Below are positions 26,098 to 33,706 of a stretch of DNA of 64,000 nucleotides, one piece after another. Every line of letters starts with the position of its first letter. Position 1 is the stretch's first letter. Source of the stretch: JAQTNA01 sp043743785 (GTDB lineage Bacteria > Pseudomonadota > Gammaproteobacteria > Burkholderiales > Rhodocyclaceae); contig JAYTVW010000161.1 in the NCBI GenBank assembly GCA_043743785.1, positions 36,124-100,123 of the forward strand, given 5' to 3'. Made by a program: the position numbers and the translations under genes. Below the pieces are notes generated by a model that did no database searches, had not been told where the DNA came from, and saw only the letters and a list, made by a program, of their open reading frames with translations.

Positions 26098-27330
26098 ATG
26101 AGAATTATTGCTTTTACCGCCCTGCTCGCCAGCCTGCTGACAGGCTGCGTCAGTACCGGCCCACTGGTCACCCAGCGGCCCCAGCCTGCCCAGCCCGCAG
26201 TCCCGGCGCCACCGACCGGCCAGTCCGCACCAGCGCTGCCCACTCCGCTGCCCCCGCCGCCAGCAACGCCCCGGGCCGGACCGGCGCCGATCCCGCCCGC
26301 CTACCCCGCCGAGACCGAAGGGCGCGGCAAGATCATGCGGCTCCTGCCCGCCAACGCCCCCGACCGGGCCGGCTGGGCGGCGGATATTTTCAGCGCCTTC
26401 GCCACTCTGCACTTGCCGCTGACAACGGAAAACCTGTGTTCCGCCATTGCCGTCATCGAGCAGGAATCCAGTTTCCAGGCGGACCCGGTGGTGCCGGGCC
26501 TGCCCCGCATCGTCTGGAGCGAGATCGAGAAGCGCCGCCAGAAGTACCTCATCCCGAAGCTCCTGCTGGATGCCGCCTTCCTCAAGCGTTCGCCGGACGG
26601 CAAGAGCTATAAGGCCAGGGTGGACGCCCTGCGCACGGAACGGCAGATGAACCTGCTCTTCCAGGACATGATGGCCGAGTTGCCCTATGGCCGCACCCTG
26701 CTGGCGGGCTACAACCCCATCCGCACCGGCGGCCCCATGCAGGTCAGCGTGGATTTTGCCGAGGGCCACACCCGGCTGAAGGGCTATCCCTATGCCGTGG
26801 GCGGCAGCATCCGCAATGAAGTGTTCACCCGCCGCGGCGGGGTGTTTTTCGGCGTCGCCATCCTGCTGGATTACCCGGCTCCCTACACCCAGCCGGTGTA
26901 CCGCTTCGCCGACTTCAATGCTGGCCGCTACTCCAGCCGCAACGCCGCCTTCCAGGCCGCCGTGACCAAACTCAGCAAGAAGCAGCTCGACCTGGACGGT
27001 GACCTCTTGATCTACGAGAAGGGTGAGGCCAGCCCGGAGCCATCCGCCACCCTGAACGCCCTCAAGCCCCTGGCCCCACGGCTGGGCCTGGGCAGAAACG
27101 AAATACGCCGGGACCTGCTGCTGGAAAAGACCGCCGGCTTTGCCGACACCCCGCTCTACCGCCAGGTTTTCGCCCTGGCGGACGGGGCCGGCCGGACGCC
27201 ACGGGAAACTCTGCCCCGCATCGTGCTGAAAAGCCCCAAGATCACCCGCCACCTCACCACCGAATGGTTCGCCAAAAAGGTGGATACCCGTTACCAGACC
27301 TGCCTGAATCGCGGCCGGCAAACCGGCTAA
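26098..27330 (+). CDS. DUF1615-like outer-envelope lipoprotein
   Basis: A 410-residue predicted lipoprotein. It has MRIIAFTALLASLLTGCVS with the lipobox Cys at 17, then a Pro/Ala-rich linker up to about residue 75. A globular domain follows, containing AVIEQESSFQADPVVPGLP, whose Glu and Ser arrangement recalls lytic-transglycosylase-type domains. Later it has MQVSVDFAEGHTR. The overall pattern fits DUF1615 proteins of pseudomonads and betaproteobacteria; the assignment is from memory of the family. A peptidoglycan role is inference. The ATG at the signal peptide is preferred to an upstream GTG-type start. Confidence 0.7.
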   Translation: MRIIAFTALLASLLTGCVSTGPLVTQRPQPAQPAVPAPPTGQSAPALPTPLPPPPATPRAGPAPIPPAYPAETEGRGKIMRLLPANAPDRAGWAADIFSAFATLHLPLTTENLCSAIAVIEQESSFQADPVVPGLPRIVWSEIEKRRQKYLIPKLLLDAAFLKRSPDGKSYKARVDALRTERQMNLLFQDMMAELPYGRTLLAGYNPIRTGGPMQVSVDFAEGHTRLKGYPYAVGGSIRNEVFTRRGGVFFGVAILLDYPAPYTQPVYRFADFNAGRYSSRNAAFQAAVTKLSKKQLDLDGDLLIYEKGEASPEPSATLNALKPLAPRLGLGRNEIRRDLLLEKTAGFADTPLYRQVFALADGAGRTPRETLPRIVLKSPKITRHLTTEWFAKKVDTRYQTCLNRGRQTG

Positions 27331-27331
27331 T

Positions 27332-28465
27332 TCACTTCGGCCGGTAGGCCACTGCGGAGGTGAAGATACCGGACAGGCGCTGGACCTTGGCCCGGTCCCC
27401 CTGCCGCACCTCGCCCGCGTCCACCTTGTCGTGAATCACGTAGCGCCGCTGGCCCAGGGCCTGGACCACGTGCTGCGCGGCGACGAACTCGATCACCCCG
27501 CGCCACTGGTTATCGCCCTCCTCTGTCTTCGAATAGGAATACTGCTCGCAGGCTGCCGTGTTGCAGAAGCTGATACAGGCGTTCAGGCTATCCGCCGCCT
27601 CGTCCTGGCGGGCCGGCACCTTGGCTGAAGCAGGGCGCGGCACGGCAGCGACCGGGAGCGGCACAGTCGGCACCGCAGCGGCAGGCCGGGGCACTTCGAC
27701 CGGAACGGCAACAGCCGCCGGTAGCACAGGGGACGCCGCCGGCACCGGAGCCACGGCGGCAGGCTGGAGACGCGCTGCGGGCGGCGTCACGACGGGGGGA
27801 CGAGGAGGCGCGAAAACAGGGGGACGCAGGAGAGCAGGCGCTGCCGCCACCGGCTCCGCTGTCGGCCTCTGCCGCACCGCCGGCACACTGGCAGGCCCCG
27901 GCAGGCTGGCCAGGGGCGCCACGGCCCGCACCGGACGCGGCGGCGCCTCCGGTAGCGGAAAACTGGCCCCCATGCGGGCAGCAGCCTGTACCAGACGCAC
28001 CAGGGCCAGGCTGCTGTCCTCGCCGGGCACCCGTTCGCCGATGCAGCCCACCAGGCGCACCGAGCCTTGCTCACTCTCCTTCACCGCCCCCGCGTAGCCG
28101 CTGCCGTCGCCCCCATCCAGCATGCTGACCGGCGTCGCCTCCGCGAACCAGCGGGACAGCATGGGGTGCACCAGGTTCGGCTCCACTTCCACCAGCCGGT
28201 CGATGCGGAACATCTTGGTCCAGCGATCCTGCCCCGGAATAGCCCGCACGGCACCCAGCCAAGGCGGCAGAGTGGCCTTCGCCCAGGCGCTCAGGTCGAC
28301 GATCTGCCCCGCCGGCAGCAGCACCGTCAGAGCGCGCAGAATGACCCCAGCCAGATCCGCCACCGCCGCTTCCCGCTGCCGGTCCACGTCCCGGGCCAAG
28401 GCCAGGGCCGCCAACGCCCGCGCCTCCATGTCCGTACCGACCTCCAGCATCCTGTCAGTTTTCAT
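27332..28465 (-). CDS. Hypothetical protein with long Pro/Ala/Val linker and possible KfrB-like C-terminus
   Basis: The 377-residue product has three parts. A mostly helical N-terminal region (about 1-165) has no motif I recognise. A low-complexity linker (about 175-290) is rich in PAP, PPRP and PVP. A C-terminal part (about 300-377) contains GVIEFVAAQHVVQALGQRRY and VIHDK. That last stretch resembles the KfrB domain seen in plasmid and mobile-element proteins, but I would not rely on it. It converges with the DUF1615 gene, one base between stops, and diverges from vapB. Confidence 0.6.
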   Translation of the reverse strand: MKTDRMLEVGTDMEARALAALALARDVDRQREAAVADLAGVILRALTVLLPAGQIVDLSAWAKATLPPWLGAVRAIPGQDRWTKMFRIDRLVEVEPNLVHPMLSRWFAEATPVSMLDGGDGSGYAGAVKESEQGSVRLVGCIGERVPGEDSSLALVRLVQAAARMGASFPLPEAPPRPVRAVAPLASLPGPASVPAVRQRPTAEPVAAAPALLRPPVFAPPRPPVVTPPAARLQPAAVAPVPAASPVLPAAVAVPVEVPRPAAAVPTVPLPVAAVPRPASAKVPARQDEAADSLNACISFCNTAACEQYSYSKTEEGDNQWRGVIEFVAAQHVVQALGQRRYVIHDKVDAGEVRQGDRAKVQRLSGIFTSAVAYRPK

Positions 28466-28570
28466 TGTTTCACCCGCTCATTCATGCCCGCCCTCACAAC
28501 GAAATCCGCCACCGGAAACCCATAGGGGGAAAAGATGCCGAGTAAAGCACAAAGCCTCGGTCGCCACCAG

Positions 28571-28590
28571 GGATATATCTTGATATATGC
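28571..28590 (+). promoter_or_regulatory. Possible VapB operator
   Basis: GATATATCTTGATATATG contains a perfect GATATATC palindrome and a second near copy, about 50 bases before vapB. Toxin-antitoxin operons are usually autoregulated through such short inverted repeats. Assignment is by position only. Confidence 0.35.
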
Positions 28591-28638
28591 CACGCTCTGA
28601 CCTAGACTTTGGCATCACCTTTCCCAAAGAATGCCGTC

Positions 28639-28899
28639 ATGAGCCAGGTCGCCAAATTATTCACCAATGGCCGCAGCCAGGCGGTGCGCCTGCCGGCCGC
28701 CTATCGTTTTGACACCACGGAAGTTTTCATCCGCCAGGATCCGGCAACCGGCGACGTGATCCTGTCGCGCAAACCAGACAACTGGGATGGGTTCTTCGCC
28801 AACCTGAAGACGGCCGGGATACCAGCGGATTTCCTGGATGAAAAAGAACGCCAACAAGACAGCAAGGAGCGGGATCCTTTCGAAGGCTGCGGCGAATGA
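28639..28899 (+). CDS. vapB: VapB-type antitoxin
   Basis: An 86-residue protein opening MSQVAKLFTNGRSQAVRLPA, the AbrB/MazE-like swapped-hairpin DNA-binding fold of VapB antitoxins. The C-terminal tail (DEKERQQDSKERDPFEGC) is acidic and likely wraps the toxin. The start at MSQVAK is preferred over an upstream codon adding 10 residues. The toxin gene overlaps by 4 bases (ATGA). Confidence 0.9.
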   Translation: MSQVAKLFTNGRSQAVRLPAAYRFDTTEVFIRQDPATGDVILSRKPDNWDGFFANLKTAGIPADFLDEKERQQDSKERDPFEGCGE

Positions 28900-29294
28900 A
28901 ACCCATCCTGCTGGACACTAACACCGTCAGCCATCTGCTCAAGGGCCATCCGGCTGTCGCCCAGCACGTGCAGGCCGCCCCCATGGCGGCCCTGTGCATT
29001 TCCGCCGTCACCGAAGGCGAACTGCGCTTCGGCCTCGCCAAACGCCCGGAGGCGAAACGCCTGCATCTCGCCGTGGCGGAGTTCCTCCGCCGTGTGGACG
29101 TCCTGCCCTGGAGCAGCGACGTGGCCCAGACCTACGGCCCCCTGCGCGCCGACCTGTCCCGCCACGGCAAGACCCTCACCCCACTTGATCTCCTCATCGC
29201 CGCCCACGCCCTCTCAGTCGGTGCCACCCTCGTCACCAACGACCAGGCCTTCCGGCAAGTTAATGGACTACAGGTTGAGGATTGGACGGCGTGA
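28896..29294 (+). CDS. vapC: VapC-type PIN-domain toxin
   Basis: A 132-residue PIN-domain ribonuclease. The acidic metal-binding residues are visible as LLDTNTVSHLLKG (Asp7), SAVTEGELRFG (Glu near 41), and TPLDLLIAAHA and VTNDQAF toward the C-terminus. VapC toxins cleave tRNA or rRNA. Overlap with vapB by 4 bases is typical. All four acidic positions appear intact, so the toxin is probably active. Confidence 0.92.
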   Translation: MKPILLDTNTVSHLLKGHPAVAQHVQAAPMAALCISAVTEGELRFGLAKRPEAKRLHLAVAEFLRRVDVLPWSSDVAQTYGPLRADLSRHGKTLTPLDLLIAAHALSVGATLVTNDQAFRQVNGLQVEDWTA

Positions 29295-29299
29295 ACCGC

Positions 29300-29389
29300 G
29301 TAGGGCGTCAATAAGCGCAGCGCATTGCGCCGATTTCCCCGGGTGCGGGCCGCCCAGCGGCGCAATGCCCTTCGGTTATTGCGCCCTAC
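29300..29389. repeat. Palindromic element, family D
   Basis: GTAGGGCGTCAATAAGCGCA with complementary arm GGTTATTGCGCCCTAC. It separates convergent vapC and hicB. Near-identical elements lie near 33.66 and 55.45 kb. Confidence 0.85.
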
Positions 29390-29392
29390 CCA

Positions 29393-29782
29393 CTACCCTC
29401 GCAAGGCCAAGTGCGCGATATAGCCTGAACGGGATTCATTGGCCGCCTTGGCGGCGGCATCGATGCGGCGCAGGACCCGGGCCGGCAGGGTGATGTTCAC
29501 CCGCTCGGCCTTGTCCGAGAGTTGCGCCAGATCCACTTCCACCACGGCCCACACCCAGCCGGCGAATTCCGCATTGGCCTGATGTTCGGCCAGGGTGCCG
29601 GCCTCCGGCACCGGGCCGCCATCATCAATGACCGTTTCCAGCCACAACTCAATGGACTCCCGGGCATTGTCCAGCGCCTCGTCGAGCGTATCGCCCGCCG
29701 AAAAGCACCCCGGCAGGTCCGGCACCGCCACCCCCCAGGCCTGTTGTGCGTTGCCCGGCTCAAGCGCAATCGGATACCTCAT
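29393..29782 (-). CDS. hicB: HicB-family antitoxin
   Basis: A 129-residue antitoxin. The N-terminal partial RNase-H-like fold reads WGVAVPDLPGCFSAGDTLDE. The C-terminal ribbon-helix-helix part reads RVNITLPARVLRRID and SRSGYIAHLAL. It lies 13 bases after hicA in the same direction. Order toxin then antitoxin is usual for HicAB. Its stop lies 3 bases from a family D repeat. Confidence 0.92.
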   Translation of the reverse strand: MRYPIALEPGNAQQAWGVAVPDLPGCFSAGDTLDEALDNARESIELWLETVIDDGGPVPEAGTLAEHQANAEFAGWVWAVVEVDLAQLSDKAERVNITLPARVLRRIDAAAKAANESRSGYIAHLALRG

Positions 29783-29795
29783 GACCGCCTTCCTT

Positions 29796-29978
29796 TCATT
29801 TCAAACCGGCCTGTTTCAGAAGCTTGTGCACCAGGCCAACGCCCATGTCCTTCTTCGGATGGGGCACGCTGATGTGGCCGCCGTGCGCTGGGTGCGTGTA
29901 GATGTGATGCGGCCCCTTCACACCCCGCAGCACCCACCCCGCCTGCTCAAGCCTTCTGATCAAGTCCGCGCTGTTCAT
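29796..29978 (-). CDS. hicA: HicA-family mRNA interferase toxin
   Basis: A 60-residue double-stranded-RNA-binding-like toxin: MNSADLIRRLEQAGWVLRG, then KGPHHIYTHP holding the catalytic-type His, and the basic VPHPKKDMGVGLVHKLLKQA. The internal ATG is preferred; a start 5 codons upstream has no support. TATAGT lies only about 7 bases before this ATG, so the transcript may be nearly leaderless, which is inference. Confidence 0.88.
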   Translation of the reverse strand: MNSADLIRRLEQAGWVLRGVKGPHHIYTHPAHGGHISVPHPKKDMGVGLVHKLLKQAGLK

Positions 29979-30139
29979 GGGCGGACTATACACACCTTAC
30001 ACACGAATTTGAGCAAGTTGCCGTGATAACTCGTCTTGGCGACCGGCCACGCCTATCCACAGGTTTATGCGACAGCGCAGCACAACGCCCACCTCTTCGC
30101 CCAACGCGGTATGATTACAACATTTTGCAAAACAATAGT

Positions 30140-30160
30140 CCAGAACAGTCCAGATTAGAC
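30140..30160. repeat. Short direct repeat upstream of deaminase gene
   Basis: AGTCCAGA occurs twice in close succession (ATAGTCCAGAACAGTCCAGA), about 40 bases before the deaminase start. It could be an operator or chance. Confidence 0.3.
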
Positions 30161-30196
30161 AACTGTTAACACTTGAAAAAGAAAGCTAGGCGAAAT

Positions 30197-31864
30197 ATGT
30201 CTGCGACTCAAATAACTTTATACCCTGCAATAAGGACCAAGCAACCCCACATTAAGCGCCCAAGTGAAGCCATTTCGGAAAGAAAATCTAAAGAACTTGT
30301 AATTGCATTTGCTGGACCTATTGGCTGTGGCATTAAAGCAGTCAAAGAGCGCTTAATTGAACAACTGAAGGCGTCTGGTTACTCAGTTAAGGAAATAAAG
30401 ATAAGTGAATATTTGGAAGAGTGCGTCATCCAAGGGCTTATCCCCAACACGGAAGCTATCAAACAAACCAACAAGGCTGACAGATATATTCAATTGCAAG
30501 ATGCCGGCAACTCCTTAAGAATATCTCAAAGTGACATTCTTGCAGAGTATGCAATAAAGAGAATCGCGGAGACAAGAACAAAAGAAATAAAAGACGAAAC
30601 AGAAAGCGTGACGGATTACATCCCCATTCGCACCGCCTATATAATTGACCAATTAAAACATCAAGACGAGGTAAGTTTACTTAGGGCTGTATATGGAAAT
30701 CTATTTTATCTTTTCGGTGTATTAAGCACATCTACTCGCCGCTCTACTCGTCTAAAGACTGACGGCATCCCACCGGACAGAATCCCTGAATTGGTTGAAC
30801 GCGATCGAAAACAACGGGAAAAAAATGGTCAGCAGTTGGACAAAGCTTTACAGTTGGCGGATTTTTTTATCCGCAATGACCATGCGAATGCAGAAGCAAT
30901 TGAAAACCAGATTATTCGGTCGGTACACTTGATCCACGGAGCAAATGGCATTTCCCCAACAAAGGAGGAGTACGGAATGTATTCCGCCTACGCATCAGGC
31001 TTGCGTTCTGCTTGTTTATCTAGGCAAGTAGGAGCATCTATCATGAACAACGACGGTATAATCATAGCTACAGGGCGAAATGACGTACCAAAAGGCGGAG
31101 GTGGTTTATATGGCCCAGAAGACGGCATAGGCGATGCTCGCTGTGTCAAACTGGAGAATGCTCAATGCCACAATGATTTCCACAAACAAAAACTAGTCAA
31201 CAACATAGAAGAAATAATAAGAACCACGCTAAACAGTGCCATCACAGACATCTGTGGGAATGCTACGGAAGATCAGAAGGCTTTCCTTCAACAAATACAT
31301 ATTGATGAATTATCTAATAAAATCGCTTGCTCTGCGTATGATGACACTCGCCTTGGCGGACTTATAGAGTTTTCCAGGTCAATTCATGCAGAGATGGATG
31401 CAATTGTCTCCCTCGCATCAAAGGGAGGAGGCGGCACGAAAGGTACTACGCTCTTTACCTACACATTTCCTTGCCATAACTGCGCCAGACATATTGTTGC
31501 AGCAGGAATTAGACAAGTCTATTACTTAGAACCATATGAAAAAAGTCTAGCCGTTGAGTTACACGGAGATGCAATCAATGTAGATGGCCAACGAGGGGGC
31601 TTGGGCGATGAACTTGAATCGAGAGAACAGGTGGAGTTTTTACACTTTGAAGGCGTTGCGCCAAGGCAATACCTCAACATGTTTACTCCATCAGGAGAGC
31701 GGAAAGACGGTAACGGCAAGGCAGTGAAGACCAATGTTCGCACCGCAGAGAAGAAAATTCCCGAGTACCTCGACGACTACAGAGAGTATGAGCTAAAAGT
31801 CGTCGCTCACTTGTTGAATGTAATCAACGAGTTAAAAGAAAAGGGGTTGCCGAAAAAAGGCTAG
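30197..31864 (+). CDS. Two-domain deaminase resembling anti-phage dCTP deaminase
   Basis: A 555-residue protein. The N-terminal P-loop kinase-like domain has FAGPIGCGIKAVKE, with a Walker A pattern at residues 40-47. The C-terminal cytidine/deoxycytidylate deaminase domain has SIHAEMDAI (His397, Glu399) and FPCHNCARH (Pro425, Cys426, Cys429), the full zinc-site set. This size and order match the defensive dCTP deaminases described in E. coli, which destroy dCTP after phage infection. The gene is much AT-richer than its neighbours and uses different codons, a sign of transfer. The ATG with AGG upstream is preferred to a TTG 8 codons earlier. It sits beside two toxin-antitoxin pairs. Confidence 0.85.
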   Translation: MSATQITLYPAIRTKQPHIKRPSEAISERKSKELVIAFAGPIGCGIKAVKERLIEQLKASGYSVKEIKISEYLEECVIQGLIPNTEAIKQTNKADRYIQLQDAGNSLRISQSDILAEYAIKRIAETRTKEIKDETESVTDYIPIRTAYIIDQLKHQDEVSLLRAVYGNLFYLFGVLSTSTRRSTRLKTDGIPPDRIPELVERDRKQREKNGQQLDKALQLADFFIRNDHANAEAIENQIIRSVHLIHGANGISPTKEEYGMYSAYASGLRSACLSRQVGASIMNNDGIIIATGRNDVPKGGGGLYGPEDGIGDARCVKLENAQCHNDFHKQKLVNNIEEIIRTTLNSAITDICGNATEDQKAFLQQIHIDELSNKIACSAYDDTRLGGLIEFSRSIHAEMDAIVSLASKGGGGTKGTTLFTYTFPCHNCARHIVAAGIRQVYYLEPYEKSLAVELHGDAINVDGQRGGLGDELESREQVEFLHFEGVAPRQYLNMFTPSGERKDGNGKAVKTNVRTAEKKIPEYLDDYREYELKVVAHLLNVINELKEKGLPKKG

Positions 31865-31897
31865 TCCGCTACAGTTCGGCCCAAGGAGGATTTTAGA

Positions 31898-32104
31898 ATG
31901 TCACGGAAAAACGAGCGCAAAGACCGCCAACTGCCACTGGATTTTGAAGCCGTAAGCGCCCCCACGCCTGCAGTGTGCTTAGAACAGAAGGAATCATCGG
32001 TGGTTTGTTTCGCCTCTTACGTTCGCTCTAAATTGCCTCCTTCATCCAGCCGTGACCCTGTTTTGGATCGCCTGCTTCGTGAAGCAACACGACTAAGTTG
32101 GTAA
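31898..32104 (+). CDS. Small ORF downstream of the deaminase, unknown
   Basis: A 68-residue product beginning MSRKNERKDRQLPLDFEA, basic at the N-terminus and ending DPVLDRLLREATRLSW. An AGGAGG stands 7 bases before the ATG, one of the best ribosome sites in the window. It lies 33 bases after the deaminase stop and just ahead of a terminator, so the two form one transcript. No domain is recognised. Possible roles are an accessory or a regulator of the deaminase. Confidence 0.6.
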   Translation: MSRKNERKDRQLPLDFEAVSAPTPAVCLEQKESSVVCFASYVRSKLPPSSSRDPVLDRLLREATRLSW

Positions 32105-32128
32105 GAGCTGAGGCTCGTTGATCGTACG

Positions 32129-32155
32129 AAAAAGGCCAGCGGTGTTGGCCTTTTC
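32129..32155 (+). terminator. Rho-independent terminator after the deaminase operon
   Basis: AAAAAGGCCAGCGGTGTTGG is completed by CCTTTTCCTTT. The GGCCA/TGGCC stem has a short loop and a T-rich tail. Confidence 0.8.
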
Positions 32156-32218
32156 CTTTAGCTAGTTTCTTAGCCCAGCTCACCGACCTAGCGGAATAAG
32201 CGTTTTATCTTTCCTTCC

Positions 32219-33526
32219 TCACACAAACCTCGCCAAAAACGCCCCTTCGCAGCCCGCCAGCAGCGGAATCCTCACCTTGTGGCCGTTGCCCGGCGCCACG
32301 GAAATGGCCGCGCCATCCTTGTTCAGCATGGACTCGATGACCATCTCGGTATTGCCCGCCGGGTGCAGCACCTCGATGCGATCCCCCACGGCAAAGCGGT
32401 TCTTCACATCGATCTCGGCCCAGCCGTCCGCCCAGCCCAGCACGTCGCCGACGTAGAGGCTGCGGCCTGACACCGAATTGCCCCTTGTGTAGTTCTGCAG
32501 GATGGCGTCGCCCTCCGCCGCCCAGTCCCTATCCTTGTTGCGCATGAAGAAACCGTCCGTGTAGCCCCGGTTGGCCAGGCCGTCCAGTTCCTCGATGAGG
32601 CGCTTGTCGAAGGGCCGACCGGCCACGGCGTCGTCAATGGCGCGGCGGTAGCTCTGGGTGGTGCGGGCGGCGTAATAGGGGGACTTGGTGCGGCCTTCGA
32701 TCTTCAGGGAATCCACGCCGATGTCCACCAAACGCTGGACGTGCTCGATAGCCCGCAGGTCCTTGGAGTTGAGCACGTAGGTGCCGTGCTCGTCTTCCTC
32801 CACCGGCATGAGTTCGCCGCTGCGCTGGCCCTCTTCCAGCAGCCAGGCCTTGTGATTGGCCTCGACGGCAGGCACCACGTCGCCGTCCGGCGTGTCCACC
32901 GTGTCGTGCAACTGGTAGCCCCAGCGGCAGGCATTGGTACAGGAACCCTGGTTGGCGTCCCGGTGGTTGAAATAGCCGGAAAGCAGGCATCTCCCTGAGT
33001 AGGCGATGCACAGGGCACCGTGCACAAACACCTCCAGTTCCATGTCCGGGCATTCCTGGCGGATCTCGGCCACTTCGTTCAGGGACAGTTCCCGGGAGAG
33101 GATGACGCGACTCACACCCAGCTTCTTCCAGAAGCGCACCGCTGCGTAATTCATGGTGTTGGACTGCACCGACAAGTGGATCGGCACCTCGGGCCAGCGT
33201 TCCCGCACCATGTCGATGAGGCCCGGGTCCGCCATGATGAGGGCGTCAGGTTTCAGCGCGATCACCGGCGCCATGTCCGCCAGGTAGTTCTTGATCTTGC
33301 TGTTGTGGGGATAGATGTTGCTCACCACGTAGAGTTTCGAGCCGACGGCGTGGGCGGCAGCGATACCTTCCGCCAGACTTTCCAGGTCGCCGAAGTCGTT
33401 GTTCCTAACCCGCAGGCTGTAGCGGGGCTGGCCGGCGTACACGGCATTGGCGCCGAAGGCCAGGGCGGTGCGCAGCATGGCGAGGGAGCCGGCGGGGGCG
33501 AGAAGTTCGGGGGCGGGCTTGGACAT
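32219..33526 (-). CDS. trhP: Peptidase U32-family tRNA hydroxylation protein (YegQ/TrhP)
   Basis: A 435-residue U32-family protein. It begins MSKPAPELLAPAGSLAMLRT, then FGANAVYAGQPRYSLRVRNN. The U32 signature is EVFVHGALCIAYSGRCLLS, with NQGSCTNACRWGY providing conserved Cys. In E. coli YegQ/TrhP works in prephenate-dependent hydroxylation of wobble U34 in tRNA. The ATG is family-typical. Long in-frame readings upstream are antisense translation of the efflux genes and were ignored. It runs the same way as the efflux operon, but a family D repeat lies between. Confidence 0.9.
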   Translation of the reverse strand: MSKPAPELLAPAGSLAMLRTALAFGANAVYAGQPRYSLRVRNNDFGDLESLAEGIAAAHAVGSKLYVVSNIYPHNSKIKNYLADMAPVIALKPDALIMADPGLIDMVRERWPEVPIHLSVQSNTMNYAAVRFWKKLGVSRVILSRELSLNEVAEIRQECPDMELEVFVHGALCIAYSGRCLLSGYFNHRDANQGSCTNACRWGYQLHDTVDTPDGDVVPAVEANHKAWLLEEGQRSGELMPVEEDEHGTYVLNSKDLRAIEHVQRLVDIGVDSLKIEGRTKSPYYAARTTQSYRRAIDDAVAGRPFDKRLIEELDGLANRGYTDGFFMRNKDRDWAAEGDAILQNYTRGNSVSGRSLYVGDVLGWADGWAEIDVKNRFAVGDRIEVLHPAGNTEMVIESMLNKDGAAISVAPGNGHKVRIPLLAGCEGAFLARFV

Positions 33527-33622
33527 GGGGCGGTACGGCGGCAAAGGGAGCGCAAGGGTAAGCGCTACGGGCGGAATTTTCAAACGGCGGGCCACCCCGG
33601 GGCACCGTTGCAGATGCCGAAC

Positions 33623-33706
33623 GTAGGGCGCAATAAGCGCAGCGCATTGCGCCGCTGGTTTCGCCACGGCATCGGCGCAATGCGGCTTCGCCTTATTGCG
33701 CCCTAC
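33623..33706. repeat. Palindromic element, family D
   Basis: GTAGGGCGCAATAAGCGCAG with arm CTTATTGCGCCCTAC in reverse. Its right end supplies the TAG stop of the efflux lipoprotein gene on the minus strand. Confidence 0.9.

Noticed and set aside
28600..32160. Integrative element with att sites
   Set aside because: No integrase, no tRNA gene and no flanking direct repeat are visible, so only a loose defence-like cluster can be claimed.
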